DNA from: Gemmatimonas sp. UBA7669
Lineage (GTDB): Bacteria; Gemmatimonadota; Gemmatimonadetes; Gemmatimonadales; Gemmatimonadaceae
Assembly: GCF_002483225.1 (NCBI RefSeq)
Contig: NZ_DLHL01000004.1
Location: forward strand, 248 to 64,247
DNA: 64,000 nt
Direction of reading: 5' to 3'
Shown: positions 56,065 through 64,000 of the stretch, in pieces
Position numbering within the stretch: position 1 is the first letter of the stretch
Layout of the letters: every line of letters starts with the position of its first letter
Notes under the pieces: model-generated
Told to the model about the DNA's origin: nothing
What the model saw: the letters and a program-made list of their open reading frames with translations, nothing else
The model's database searches: none
Program-made: the position numbers and the translations under genes

Positions 56065-57952
56065 CGCGCCACCCCCACAGCACCACGGCCACCAACCCAA
56101 CCATCACCAGCAACGCATACCATTGCAGTTGACCCGTCTGCAAACGGGACAGACCGCCTGCGAGACGCTGCGTCAGACCGGCCAGCCCGTGCAGGCTGCC
56201 GTCCAGCAGCATGCGGTCACTGCCGCGCAGCAGCACATGCTCGGAAATCCATACCAGCGGTCGCACCAGCAGGCGGTCGTACAACTCATCCACGAAGTAC
56301 TTGCCTCGCAGCAGGGCACCGACCGGCGCCATGGCGCGCGCAATCGCGTTCACCCGTTCGGACGGCCCGCTGTACAACCACACGGCCAGCGCCACACCGG
56401 AAACCGCAATGCCGATCGACACATACAGCAACGTGTGCTCGTGATGCTCGAGCGCCGGCACGATGGCCGGCAGCGGCAGCATGGGCGAGAGGAACTCGGG
56501 GATATGGATATAGCCACCAACCGCCGAGAGCAGCGCCAGCACGCCAAGCACACCGGTCATGCTGAGCGGCGACTCGTGCACATGGTGTTCCACCTCGGGC
56601 GCCATGCGCGAGGCGCCGAAGAATACCAGCCACAGCAGACGGAACATGTAGAACGCCGTCAGGAACGCCGTGAGCGCGGCGAGCGCCCACAGCCACGCAG
56701 CCCCACCCGACTGACTGGCATACGCGAACCAGAGGATCTCGTCCTTGGAGAAGAAGCCCGCCAGTCCCGGCAATCCGGCAATGGCGGCCGTGGCCACCAG
56801 GAAAGTCCAGAAGGTCACGGGAATGTGGCGCCGCAGGCCACCCATGCGGCGAATATCCTGCTCACCGCCAAGCGCATGAATCACACTACCGGCGCCAAGG
56901 AAGAGGCAAGCCTTGAAGAACGCGTGCGTGACCACATGAAAGATGGCCACGCCATAGGCGCCCACGCCGAGCGCCAGGAACATGAAGCCCAGCTGCGACA
57001 CGGTGCTGTACGCCAACACCTTCTTGATGTCGGTTTGCACCAGCGCGATCGTGGCCGCCATGAACGCCGTGAGCACACCCACCACGGCAATGAGTTGCGA
57101 GGTCTCGGGCGCCATGATGTACACCCCCGACATGCGCGCCACCAGATACACACCCGCCGTCACCATGGTCGCGGCATGAATGAGCGCGGACACGGGTGTC
57201 GGGCCAGCCATGGCATCGGGCAGCCAGACGTAAAGCGGAATCTGCGCCGACTTGCCGGTCGCGCCGATGAACAGGAACAGCCCGACCAAAGCCGCCGGCA
57301 GAATGGCGCCCTGCCCCGCGAGGATGGCCTGGTTGATGTAGTCCATGTCCAGCGTACCAAACGTGCGATACAGCAGGAACATGCCCAGCAGAAATCCGGC
57401 ATCACCAATGCGATTGGTGATGAAGGCCTTGCGACCGGCCACCGCATTGGCCGGCTCATCGAACCAGAAGCCGATGAGCAGGTACGATGCGAGCCCGACG
57501 CCCTCCCAGCCGACAAAGAGCACCAGCATGGAACGGCCCAGCACCAGCAGCAGCATGAAGAACAGGAAGAGATTCAGGTAGGCAAAGAAGCGCCCGAAGC
57601 TCTTGTCGTCGTGCATGTAGCCGGCCGAGTACACATGGATGACCGACCCGACACCAGTGACCACCAGGGTCATGACCGCCGACAGCCGATCGAACAGAAA
57701 GGCCACGTCAAAACTCTGCGCGCCAACGCCTGCCCAGCGATACAGCGGCGCGACAATGGGCACGTAGTCGACAGCGCGCAGTTGCAGGAACATGGCGATG
57801 GTGAGCCCGAAGGCGATCATCGGCCCCGCGCAACCCACGAGAGCGGCCGTCCGGTTGGAGAAGCGTTGACCGCCAATGGCCGTCGCAAAGACGCCGTTGA
57901 CGAGAAATCCGAGAAGGGGGAGAAGCGCGATGAGCGCGAGTGGATGCGTCAT
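56057..57952 (-). CDS. nuoL: NADH-quinone oxidoreductase subunit L
   Basis: NuoL is the distal antiporter-like subunit of complex I, with the long lateral helix at its C-terminus. The 631-aa product has the signatures GWEGVGLASYLLIGFW, GATGKSAQIPLYVWLPDAMAGPTPVSALIHAATMV (read in parts) and FFSKDEI. It starts at ATG 57952, six bases after nuoK, and overlaps nuoM by eight. Confidence 0.96.
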   Translation of the reverse strand: MTHPLALIALLPLLGFLVNGVFATAIGGQRFSNRTAALVGCAGPMIAFGLTIAMFLQLRAVDYVPIVAPLYRWAGVGAQSFDVAFLFDRLSAVMTLVVTGVGSVIHVYSAGYMHDDKSFGRFFAYLNLFLFFMLLLVLGRSMLVLFVGWEGVGLASYLLIGFWFDEPANAVAGRKAFITNRIGDAGFLLGMFLLYRTFGTLDMDYINQAILAGQGAILPAALVGLFLFIGATGKSAQIPLYVWLPDAMAGPTPVSALIHAATMVTAGVYLVARMSGVYIMAPETSQLIAVVGVLTAFMAATIALVQTDIKKVLAYSTVSQLGFMFLALGVGAYGVAIFHVVTHAFFKACLFLGAGSVIHALGGEQDIRRMGGLRRHIPVTFWTFLVATAAIAGLPGLAGFFSKDEILWFAYASQSGGAAWLWALAALTAFLTAFYMFRLLWLVFFGASRMAPEVEHHVHESPLSMTGVLGVLALLSAVGGYIHIPEFLSPMLPLPAIVPALEHHEHTLLYVSIGIAVSGVALAVWLYSGPSERVNAIARAMAPVGALLRGKYFVDELYDRLLVRPLVWISEHVLLRGSDRMLLDGSLHGLAGLTQRLAGGLSRLQTGQLQWYALLVMVGLVAVVLWGWRGV

Positions 57953-57958
57953 GCGCGA

Positions 57959-58261
57959 CTAGCCCCGAAGCGTGGAATAGCGATCCACATCGAGCGAGCG
58001 CCACTGGCGCACTAGCAGGAGCACGATGGGGATGGCCAGCGCAATCTCCGCAGTGGCCACGACAAAGGTGAGAAACACCATCACCGCACCGGCGGCATCG
58101 CCGCGCTGCTGCGAAAAGGTCACGAGACTCAGGTTCACGCCGTTGAGCATGAGCTCCATGCACATCAGCATGACGAGCGCATTGCGGCGGATGATGACGC
58201 CAAGCAAGCCGATGGTGAACAGCCCGCCGGATACGAACAACAGGAAGCTCACCTTATCCAT
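57959..58261 (-). CDS. nuoK: NADH-quinone oxidoreductase subunit K
   Basis: This is a 100-aa, three-helix subunit with the conserved glutamates in CMELMLNGVNL and VATAEIALAI that line the proton path. The start at ATG 58261 overlaps nuoJ by eight bases. An upstream in-frame start would add eight residues not typical of the family. Confidence 0.96.
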   Translation of the reverse strand: MDKVSFLLFVSGGLFTIGLLGVIIRRNALVMLMCMELMLNGVNLSLVTFSQQRGDAAGAVMVFLTFVVATAEIALAIPIVLLLVRQWRSLDVDRYSTLRG

Positions 58262-58808
58262 GGTGACGCTCCGACTCGGCAGCAACGGACGGACCGGAAG
58301 CCGCGCCCTGCCGCCGGCTCACACCGATAACCGCCAGCGCTGCAACGACTGCCCCCACCAGAAACACCGTGGTGAGCTCGAACTCCAGCCAGTAGCGGCT
58401 GAGGAAGTCGGTAGAGAACTCCACCAGCGTGAACGACTGTCCGAGCGGCGCGCGCGGCACGCGGTCCGCATTGACACCGCGGGCCACCACCGCCAGCACG
58501 GCCAGCAGCAGTCCGGCCACCAGCACACCTGGCCAGCGCAGTGACGACCACCGATCAGCGGTGGGCGACTCGCGCAGCTGCAGCAGCATGATGACGTACA
58601 CCATGAACACCATCACCGCGCCAACGTAGATGAGCACCTGGAAGGCCGCGATGAAATGCACACCCATGAGACCGTACACCGCAGCCAGTGACGTCATGGA
58701 CGTGATGAGCGCCAGCGCCACGCGCATGGGCTCCCGCAGGATCAGCATCGACGCCGCGCTTGCCAGCGCCAGCACGCCGAAGACGATCAGGATGATGCTG
58801 TCGATTAT
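58254..58808 (-). CDS. nuoJ: NADH-quinone oxidoreductase subunit J, probable non-canonical start
   Basis: NuoJ is a five-helix complex I subunit. The conserved segments REPMRVALALITSMTSLAAVYGLMG and FQVLIYVGAVMVFMVYVIMLL are present. The first standard start is GTG 58775, but it would cut the first helix to about 13 residues and has no ribosome-binding site. Reading back in frame gives IIDSIILIVFGV, the expected helix start, beginning at an ATA codon at 58808 that overlaps the nuoI stop. GAGGA lies eight bases before it. I therefore annotate 184 aa from ATA 58808; the safe minimum is 173 aa from 58775. CTG 58790 is a third option. Confidence 0.85.
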   Translation of the reverse strand: MIDSIILIVFGVLALASAASMLILREPMRVALALITSMTSLAAVYGLMGVHFIAAFQVLIYVGAVMVFMVYVIMLLQLRESPTADRWSSLRWPGVLVAGLLLAVLAVVARGVNADRVPRAPLGQSFTLVEFSTDFLSRYWLEFELTTVFLVGAVVAALAVIGVSRRQGAASGPSVAAESERHHG

Positions 58809-59446
58809 TGGTCGCGTCCTCGCCGCGCCGACTCACCACGCGTCAGCGGTACCGGTTTGGGGGGATACGGCTTGGCCACGTCCTGCTGCGGCTTCCAGGT
58901 GAGCATCTCGTCCATCGTCAGCCACATGTTGTAGCGGTCGTCACTCACCAGTCCCGGCACATCGGCCTGCATGCGAATGGCGTCCTCGGGGCAGGCCTCC
59001 ACACAGAGACCGCAGAAGACGCAGCGCGAGTAGTCGATCTCGAAGCGCACGGGATACTTGGGGTGCGCCGGATCGTTGGGATCAAAGCCCGACTCGATTT
59101 CGATGACCTTGGCCGGGCACACGGTCGCGCACATGTTGCACGCAATGCACTGCGGCGATCCATCGGGACGCTGCGTGAGGATGTGCTTGCCCCGATTGCG
59201 CGGCGCAAAGTCCGCGCGCCGTTCTTCCGGATAGTAGGTGGTCACGGCGCCGCGACGCCCGGTGAGCCACTTGCCCATGTTGCGCAGGAACACGCCCGTC
59301 GTGATGGCCAGCCCCTTGAGCACTTCCGGCAGATAGGCCCGCTCGTACCAGGTCATCTCCGGCTCGTTCCAGTACTGCTTGCGGGCGTAGCGTACCGCAC
59401 TGCGGCGCGGTGCCGAAGGCGTTGACGTTGGCTGTTCGTTGTCCAT
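58805..59446 (-). CDS. nuoI: NADH-quinone oxidoreductase subunit I
   Basis: This is the peripheral-arm ferredoxin subunit with two [4Fe-4S] clusters (CIACNMCATVCP and CVFCGLCVEACP), next to the membrane arm. The product is 213 aa. I chose the ATG at 59446. A longer frame overlaps nuoH and is unlike the family. The gene starts two bases after the nuoH stop, and its stop overlaps the probable nuoJ start. Confidence 0.96.
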   Translation of the reverse strand: MDNEQPTSTPSAPRRSAVRYARKQYWNEPEMTWYERAYLPEVLKGLAITTGVFLRNMGKWLTGRRGAVTTYYPEERRADFAPRNRGKHILTQRPDGSPQCIACNMCATVCPAKVIEIESGFDPNDPAHPKYPVRFEIDYSRCVFCGLCVEACPEDAIRMQADVPGLVSDDRYNMWLTMDEMLTWKPQQDVAKPYPPKPVPLTRGESARRGRDQ

Positions 59447-59448
59447 GC

Positions 59449-60615
59449 TCACTGCCCTCCCCGGACAAGCCACACCACCACCACCGTGATGGCCAGATTG
59501 GCCAGCGAAAGCGGCAGCAGCATCTTCCACGAGAGCCCAAGCATCTGATCGTAGCGGAAGCGCGGCAGCGTCCAGCGGATCTGGATCTGCAGCAGGCACA
59601 TGAGCGCCACCTTGCCCAGGAAGGTCAGCATCTGCAGGGGCACCCGGACTGCCTGGCTCAGGGCGATTTCGCGGCCACCCGGCAACAGAAACCCGGCATC
59701 GGTCATGAACGGCAGGTTGTAGCCACCCAGGAACAGCGTGGTGAACAAGGCGCCCACCACGGCGATCTGGATGAACTCGGAGAACATGAACAGGCCCAGC
59801 TTCATCGCGCTGTACTCCGTGAAGTAGCCAGCGATGAGCTCCGACTCGGCTTCGGGCAAGTCGAAGGGAATGCGCTTGTTCTCGGCAATGGCCGCCGTGA
59901 GAAACAGGAAGGCCGCGAACGGCTGATAGAAGATGCCCCAGGCCGGGAGCACACCGCCCAGCGTGCCGGATTGCTGACGTACGATGTTGCCCAGGTCGAG
60001 CGTGCCGTACACCAGAATGAGGCCCAGAACGGTGAGCCCCATGACCAGCTCGTACGAAATCATCTGCGAACCGGCACGCAGACCTCCAAGCAGCGAGAAC
60101 TTGTTCTCCGACGCCCAGCCCGCGAGCATGGCGCCGATGATGCCCATGCTGCTGAAGGCGAACACCACCAGCAGACCCGCGTCGAGCGTGGCGATCTGCA
60201 TGGGATAGCTACGTGAACCAAACCAATCCGCGAGCGCCGGCACCAACTGCCCCGGCACCAGTGTGCCACCAAACGGCACCACCGCAAACACCAGCAGCAC
60301 CGGCGTGAAGACAATGAACGGCGCGAGGAAGTAGCCGACCTTGTCGTGTGCGTTGGGCTTGAAGTTCTCCTTCAGCAACATCTTGAGACCGTCGGCCATG
60401 CCATGGAACAGTCCCAGCCAGACCAGCTTGATGTTCGTGAACGGAATGCGCAGATAGGCGCGATTGGCGCCCACGCGGTCCGACATCACCGCCGACTGTT
60501 TGCGTTCCACCCAGGTCAGCAGACCGCCAAAACTCAGCAGCATCACCATGCAGTAGGTGATGAACACCAGCGCCACGACGAGATCAGGCATCCAACTGTT
60601 CGTGGCGCTGCTCAT
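59449..60615 (-). CDS. nuoH: NADH-quinone oxidoreductase subunit H
   Basis: This 388-aa membrane subunit has about eight to nine helices and forms part of the quinone-binding chamber. It shows WVERKQSAVMSDRVGANRA, DGLKMLLKE and the acidic loop FDLPEAESELIAGYFTEYS. It starts at ATG 60615, overlapping nuoG by four bases. Confidence 0.96.
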   Translation of the reverse strand: MSSATNSWMPDLVVALVFITYCMVMLLSFGGLLTWVERKQSAVMSDRVGANRAYLRIPFTNIKLVWLGLFHGMADGLKMLLKENFKPNAHDKVGYFLAPFIVFTPVLLVFAVVPFGGTLVPGQLVPALADWFGSRSYPMQIATLDAGLLVVFAFSSMGIIGAMLAGWASENKFSLLGGLRAGSQMISYELVMGLTVLGLILVYGTLDLGNIVRQQSGTLGGVLPAWGIFYQPFAAFLFLTAAIAENKRIPFDLPEAESELIAGYFTEYSAMKLGLFMFSEFIQIAVVGALFTTLFLGGYNLPFMTDAGFLLPGGREIALSQAVRVPLQMLTFLGKVALMCLLQIQIRWTLPRFRYDQMLGLSWKMLLPLSLANLAITVVVVWLVRGGQ

Positions 60616-62120
60616 GACACCGCCCCGGCCAGCACACGCTGCAAGGCCTTGCGATTGCCGGCCAACGCCTGAAACAGGCCCTCGGCATGCACCACATCGC
60701 CCTTGGGTTCAAAGCAAGCCTTGAAGGCCGTCACCACGCCCTGTGCATTGGTATAGTGCCCGTTCCGCTCGGTCTGAATGCTGATGGGCAGAAACACGTC
60801 AGCGCGCAGCGCGGCCTCATGGGCGTAGCTGCCCAGGCGGACAACCCGTGCCGTGGACGGCAGGTCCGCATCCGCCACACCCTCGCCCCACACCAGCACG
60901 ACATCAGCGCCAACGAGCGCCGCGGGCAGGTCACCCTCGAGCGGCGTAAACAAGGCCAACGCCCCACGGCGGTTCGGGTTCTTGTCCGCCATGATGAGAA
61001 TGTCGTCTTCGAGCAACTCCCCGGGCTGTGGCGCGTGGTCCGCTTTCACGCGCGCCGTGAACCGCGAGGCCAGCTTGTCCTGCAGCACGTGGTGCAGCGC
61101 CGCCAGTTCTTCGTTGGAGCCCCAGCTCGACACCAGCACCACGCCGCGCGAGGCAGCCGCTACAATTGCTGACGCCCGCTCCACCGCCTCATCCAAACCG
61201 GCTGGCGTGCCGCCAACCAGCGCGGTCGTGGCCCGTGGCCGCTCCCAGATCTTTGCCAGGTCCCGACCCTTGTTGCAGATCCATGGGCCGTTCACCTCGG
61301 GGTTTTCGCGCGGCGTGACCCGCTCGATGCGCGCATTGAGCGCCGGATCAAGCGCCTTGAGCGCCCACTCGGGCTTGCGATGCCACACATCGATGCTGCA
61401 GCCGCGCGAACACCCCGGGCAGACCGACGGCGTGGCCTTGGTGTACCACACGCGGGCGTGATCGAGATTCTCCCGCGAAAGCAGCGCGCCCACCGGACAG
61501 ATGTCGATGACGTTGTCGGAATACACGTCCTCGTTGAAGTCCGCGTTTTCCGCCGGCCGGATGAGCGAATGATCGCCACGATGCACCGCGCCCAGCGCAT
61601 GGGTCTTTGACACTTCGTTGGTAAACCGCACACAGCGCGTGCACATGATGCAGCGCTCGTTGTCCAGCATGATGCGGTCGGACAACGCATAGAACTTGGT
61701 CGCGTGATTCTTGCGATCGATGGACAGCGACGGGCGGCCGTTGTGCTCGTAGTGATAATCCTGCAGCAGACACTCGCCCGACTTGTTGCAGATTCCGCAG
61801 TCCACCGGATGATTGAGCGTGATGAACTGCATCGTGTCGCGGCGCAACTTCTTCACCGTCTCAGACTCGGTCAGCACACGCATGCCGGCCGTGACTGGCA
61901 TGTTGCAGCCAATGTCGAACCACGGGTCGCCGTTGTCCGACTCCACCTCCACCATGCAGATGCGGCAGTTGCCGGGCACCGACAGGTTGGGGTGCCAGCA
62001 GAAATGCGGAATGCTCACGCCCGCCCGACGCGCGGCCTGAATGACGGTCTCGCCGTCATGGGCCGTGCACGGGACGCCGTTGATGAAGAAGTCGATGGTC
62101 ACCGTCGGATCGACGCTCAC
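60612..62120 (-). CDS. nuoG: NADH-quinone oxidoreductase subunit G, short form
   Basis: The product (502 aa) carries the electron-wire clusters: [2Fe-2S] (Cys41, 52, 55, 72), the His104 cluster (HPVDCGICNKSGEC) and a [4Fe-4S] site (CIMCTRC at 157-163 with Cys208). It also has a CPGCSRGC plus later Cys set (234-241, about 277), like the off-path N7 cluster. The molybdopterin-fold part is reduced compared with the 700-900 aa NuoG of many bacteria, but the frame is intact and coupled on both sides, so it is a short form and not a pseudogene. It overlaps nuoF and nuoH by four bases each. Confidence 0.95.
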   Translation of the reverse strand: MSVDPTVTIDFFINGVPCTAHDGETVIQAARRAGVSIPHFCWHPNLSVPGNCRICMVEVESDNGDPWFDIGCNMPVTAGMRVLTESETVKKLRRDTMQFITLNHPVDCGICNKSGECLLQDYHYEHNGRPSLSIDRKNHATKFYALSDRIMLDNERCIMCTRCVRFTNEVSKTHALGAVHRGDHSLIRPAENADFNEDVYSDNVIDICPVGALLSRENLDHARVWYTKATPSVCPGCSRGCSIDVWHRKPEWALKALDPALNARIERVTPRENPEVNGPWICNKGRDLAKIWERPRATTALVGGTPAGLDEAVERASAIVAAASRGVVLVSSWGSNEELAALHHVLQDKLASRFTARVKADHAPQPGELLEDDILIMADKNPNRRGALALFTPLEGDLPAALVGADVVLVWGEGVADADLPSTARVVRLGSYAHEAALRADVFLPISIQTERNGHYTNAQGVVTAFKACFEPKGDVVHAEGLFQALAGNRKALQRVLAGAVS

Positions 62121-63493
62121 GAGGCGCTCCCGGCGCCGGCGTACATTGGCACCGGCACGGCGCCCTCAAACGGATCAGCCAACGCCAGGCGGCCATCGTA
62201 CATGGAACGGCCATTGGTGATGTAGTACTCGAACTCCTCGCGGTAGTGATCGAGGATGGCCGAGCAGGCATAGCCGGCGGAGTCACCCAGACTGCAAATG
62301 GTGGTCCCGTCGTTGGCGGTGGAGATGTGATACAAGCGATCGATGTCCTCGAGACGCCCCTCGCCGCGCACAATGCGATCGAGGATGCGCTCCATCCACC
62401 CCATGCCCTCGCGGCAGGGCGTGCACTGGCCACAGGACTCGTGGTGATAGAAGCGCTGAATGACGCGCGCGAGACGCACCATGCAGGTGCCCTCGGCCAC
62501 CGCAATCATGCCGCCGGAGCCAAGCTGTGATCCGGCCGCCACGGCGCTGTTGTGATCCAGTGTCACGCCCTTGATCTCGTTCGCATCGAGGATCTTGGTG
62601 GACACGCCACCCGGGATGACGCACTTGAGCGCGCGATCCTCCAGCATGCCGCCGCAATCCTCGTAGAGGAACTTCTCCCACGAGTAGCCATACTCGACTT
62701 CGTACACGCCCGGCCGCTTCACGTGACCGGAGATGGAGATCATCTGCGTGCCCGGGCTGCGCGGCATGCCGGTCTTCTTGAACTCGGCCGCGCCCAGTGT
62801 GAGGATGACCGGCACATTGGCCAGCGTCTCCACGTTGTTCACCACGGTGGGCTTCTGGTACAGGCCCTTCACCGTCAGGCGCGGCGGCCGATTGCGCGGC
62901 CACCCCTTCTTGCCTTCCAGCGACGCCAGCATGGCCGAGGCCTCGCCGCAGACGTAGGAGCCGGCGCCGCGATACAGCACCACATCGAGCGAGTAGCCCG
63001 AGCCCATGATGTTCTCGCCCAACAGCCCGGCCGCGTAGGCCTCCTCAATGGCCGCCTGCATGCGACGATGCGGCAGATCGAACTCACCGCGAATGTAGAT
63101 GAAAGCATGCCGCCCCATCAGCGCGAAGCTCGCAATGATGAGTCCCTCGAGGCACATGTGCGGCACATGTTCCAGCAGCCAGCGATCCTTGAACGTGCCG
63201 GGCTCTCCTTCGTCGGCGTTCATGCACACGTAGTGCGGTTCGCCGTCGTTGAGTCGTACCACGCCCCATTTGCGCCCGGCCGGAAAGGCCGCCCCGCCAT
63301 GGCCCAACAGGCCGGCTGCGGCCACTTCCTTGGTGACCTCGGTGGGCTGCATGCCGCCCAGCACCTTGGCCAGTGCCTGATAACCGCCCCGCGCGCGGTA
63401 CGCCGCCAGCGTATGGGAGTCGGCGGTCACCGGAAAATTCATGAAGAACTTCCGCCCCGAGAGCGTCGGCGCTTCTGCAGTCGGCGCGGTCAT
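62117..63493 (-). CDS. nuoF: NADH-quinone oxidoreductase subunit F
   Basis: NuoF binds NADH and FMN and starts the electron chain of complex I. The 458-aa product shows GLLGHGGAAFPAGRKW, MNADEGEPGTFKDR and GAGSYVCGEASAMLASLEG for the flavin/NADH site and ESCGQCTPCREG plus a later Cys for cluster N3. I chose the ATG at 63493, which overlaps the nuoE stop by four bases. The longer frame runs into nuoE. It lacks the N-terminal extension seen in the fdsB paralogue. Confidence 0.96.
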   Translation of the reverse strand: MTAPTAEAPTLSGRKFFMNFPVTADSHTLAAYRARGGYQALAKVLGGMQPTEVTKEVAAAGLLGHGGAAFPAGRKWGVVRLNDGEPHYVCMNADEGEPGTFKDRWLLEHVPHMCLEGLIIASFALMGRHAFIYIRGEFDLPHRRMQAAIEEAYAAGLLGENIMGSGYSLDVVLYRGAGSYVCGEASAMLASLEGKKGWPRNRPPRLTVKGLYQKPTVVNNVETLANVPVILTLGAAEFKKTGMPRSPGTQMISISGHVKRPGVYEVEYGYSWEKFLYEDCGGMLEDRALKCVIPGGVSTKILDANEIKGVTLDHNSAVAAGSQLGSGGMIAVAEGTCMVRLARVIQRFYHHESCGQCTPCREGMGWMERILDRIVRGEGRLEDIDRLYHISTANDGTTICSLGDSAGYACSAILDHYREEFEYYITNGRSMYDGRLALADPFEGAVPVPMYAGAGSAS

Positions 63494-63999
63494 CGGGCGA
63501 GCTCCTCGAGCAGCGCGTCGACCTTGGCGGGGGTGAGATCCTCGTGGTAGGCCTCGTTCACCATCATCATGGGGGCGGTGCCGCAGGACGCGAGACACTC
63601 CACGGTGCTCAGCGTGAACTTGCCGTCGGCCGTGGTCTCACCGGGCTGAATGCCCAACTTGCCGCAGAGGTAGCGTACCAGCCCCTCGGCACCACGCAGC
63701 GAGCACGACGCGTTGTGGCACACCTGCAGATGATGCCGGCCGAGCGGCTCGCGCGTGAACATGGTGTAGAAGGCCAGCACTTCATCCACCTGAATGCGGG
63801 ACACCCCGAGATAGGCCACCAGTTCGTCGATGTCCGAATCGGCGATGTAGCCTCGCTCCTGCTGGATGCGCTGCAAACAGGGGATGGTGAGCGATCCTTC
63901 GAACCCGGCCGGGTAGCGCTGCTTCCAGCGCTCGAACTCGGGAATGAGATGCTGTATGCCGTTGGGCATGCCGTTCGTCGCAGAATCGTGCGTGGTCAT
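63490..63999 (-). CDS. nuoE: NADH-quinone oxidoreductase subunit E
   Basis: The 169-aa product is the thioredoxin-like [2Fe-2S] (N1a) subunit, with cysteines in CHNASC and CLASC. It appears complete, beginning at the ATG at 63999, one base from the window edge. An ATGA at the start suggests coupling to a gene beyond the edge, most likely nuoD. Confidence 0.95.
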   Translation of the reverse strand: MTTHDSATNGMPNGIQHLIPEFERWKQRYPAGFEGSLTIPCLQRIQQERGYIADSDIDELVAYLGVSRIQVDEVLAFYTMFTREPLGRHHLQVCHNASCSLRGAEGLVRYLCGKLGIQPGETTADGKFTLSTVECLASCGTAPMMMVNEAYHEDLTPAKVDALLEELAR

Positions 64000-64000
64000 C

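Noticed and set aside
60612..62120. nuoG as a truncated pseudogene
   Set aside because: The frame is intact, all cluster ligands are present and both ends overlap neighbours by four bases, so it is a natural short form.

Overview
The window is gene-dense, high-GC DNA from a Gram-negative, aerobic bacterium. Evidence for an outer membrane includes a TonB-dependent receptor, a beta-barrel protein, several lipoproteins and a periplasmic HtrA protease. The protein repertoire and the polyphosphate and phosphate genes would suit the Gemmatimonadota (Gemmatimonas-like), but that is an inference from gene content only. I see no rRNA, CRISPR array, insertion sequence or phage gene. One tRNA is present.

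Layout. (1) 0.3-4.8 kb, minus strand: an SpoU methyltransferase, prepilin peptidase, lipoprotein metallopeptidase and DUF445 protein, with a divergent M48 protease. (2) 5.7-11.2 kb, minus strand: a fully coupled purine-nucleoside salvage operon comprising a secreted tandem-duplicated 5'-nucleotidase, a small beta-grasp-like protein, adenosine deaminase and purine nucleoside phosphorylase. (3) 11.4-27.5 kb: a phosphate region with udk-phoB-phoR, a convergent class III sirtuin, a TonB receptor and two lipoproteins ending in PstS, then ppx facing ppk-pit-DUF47. (4) 27.6-34.4 kb: rhomboid protease, dnaK, HtrA protease, outer-membrane beta-barrel and a group II PLP decarboxylase. (5) 34.4-38.8 kb: tRNA-Leu(UAG), prolyl oligopeptidase, an orphan PhnD-like binding protein and a PEP-CTERM protein. 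(6) 38.8-51.4 kb: a SolA-type amine oxidase divergent from a nine-gene redox operon. That operon holds a GltD-like flavoprotein with fused ferredoxin domains, the 2-oxoacid:acceptor oxidoreductase korAB, NAD-linked formate dehydrogenase fdsGBA, fdhD, fdsD and mobA. (7) 51.5-64 kb, minus strand: nuoEFGHIJKLMN of respiratory complex I followed by a malic enzyme. nuoABCD presumably lie just beyond the right edge.

How the genes fit together. The phosphate block covers sensing (PhoBR), possible outer-membrane and periplasmic capture (TonB receptor, PstS), low-affinity uptake (Pit with its DUF47 partner) and storage or mobilisation as polyphosphate (Ppk, Ppx). The salvage operon can turn external nucleotides into phosphate and purine bases, so it complements the phosphate block. 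The korAB-formate dehydrogenase operon is the most unusual arrangement here. It places CoA-dependent 2-oxoacid chemistry, formate oxidation and a fused flavin/iron-sulfur electron hub under one transcript, with its own molybdenum-cofactor maturation genes. NADH from formate dehydrogenase and malic enzyme could feed the complex I encoded next to it.
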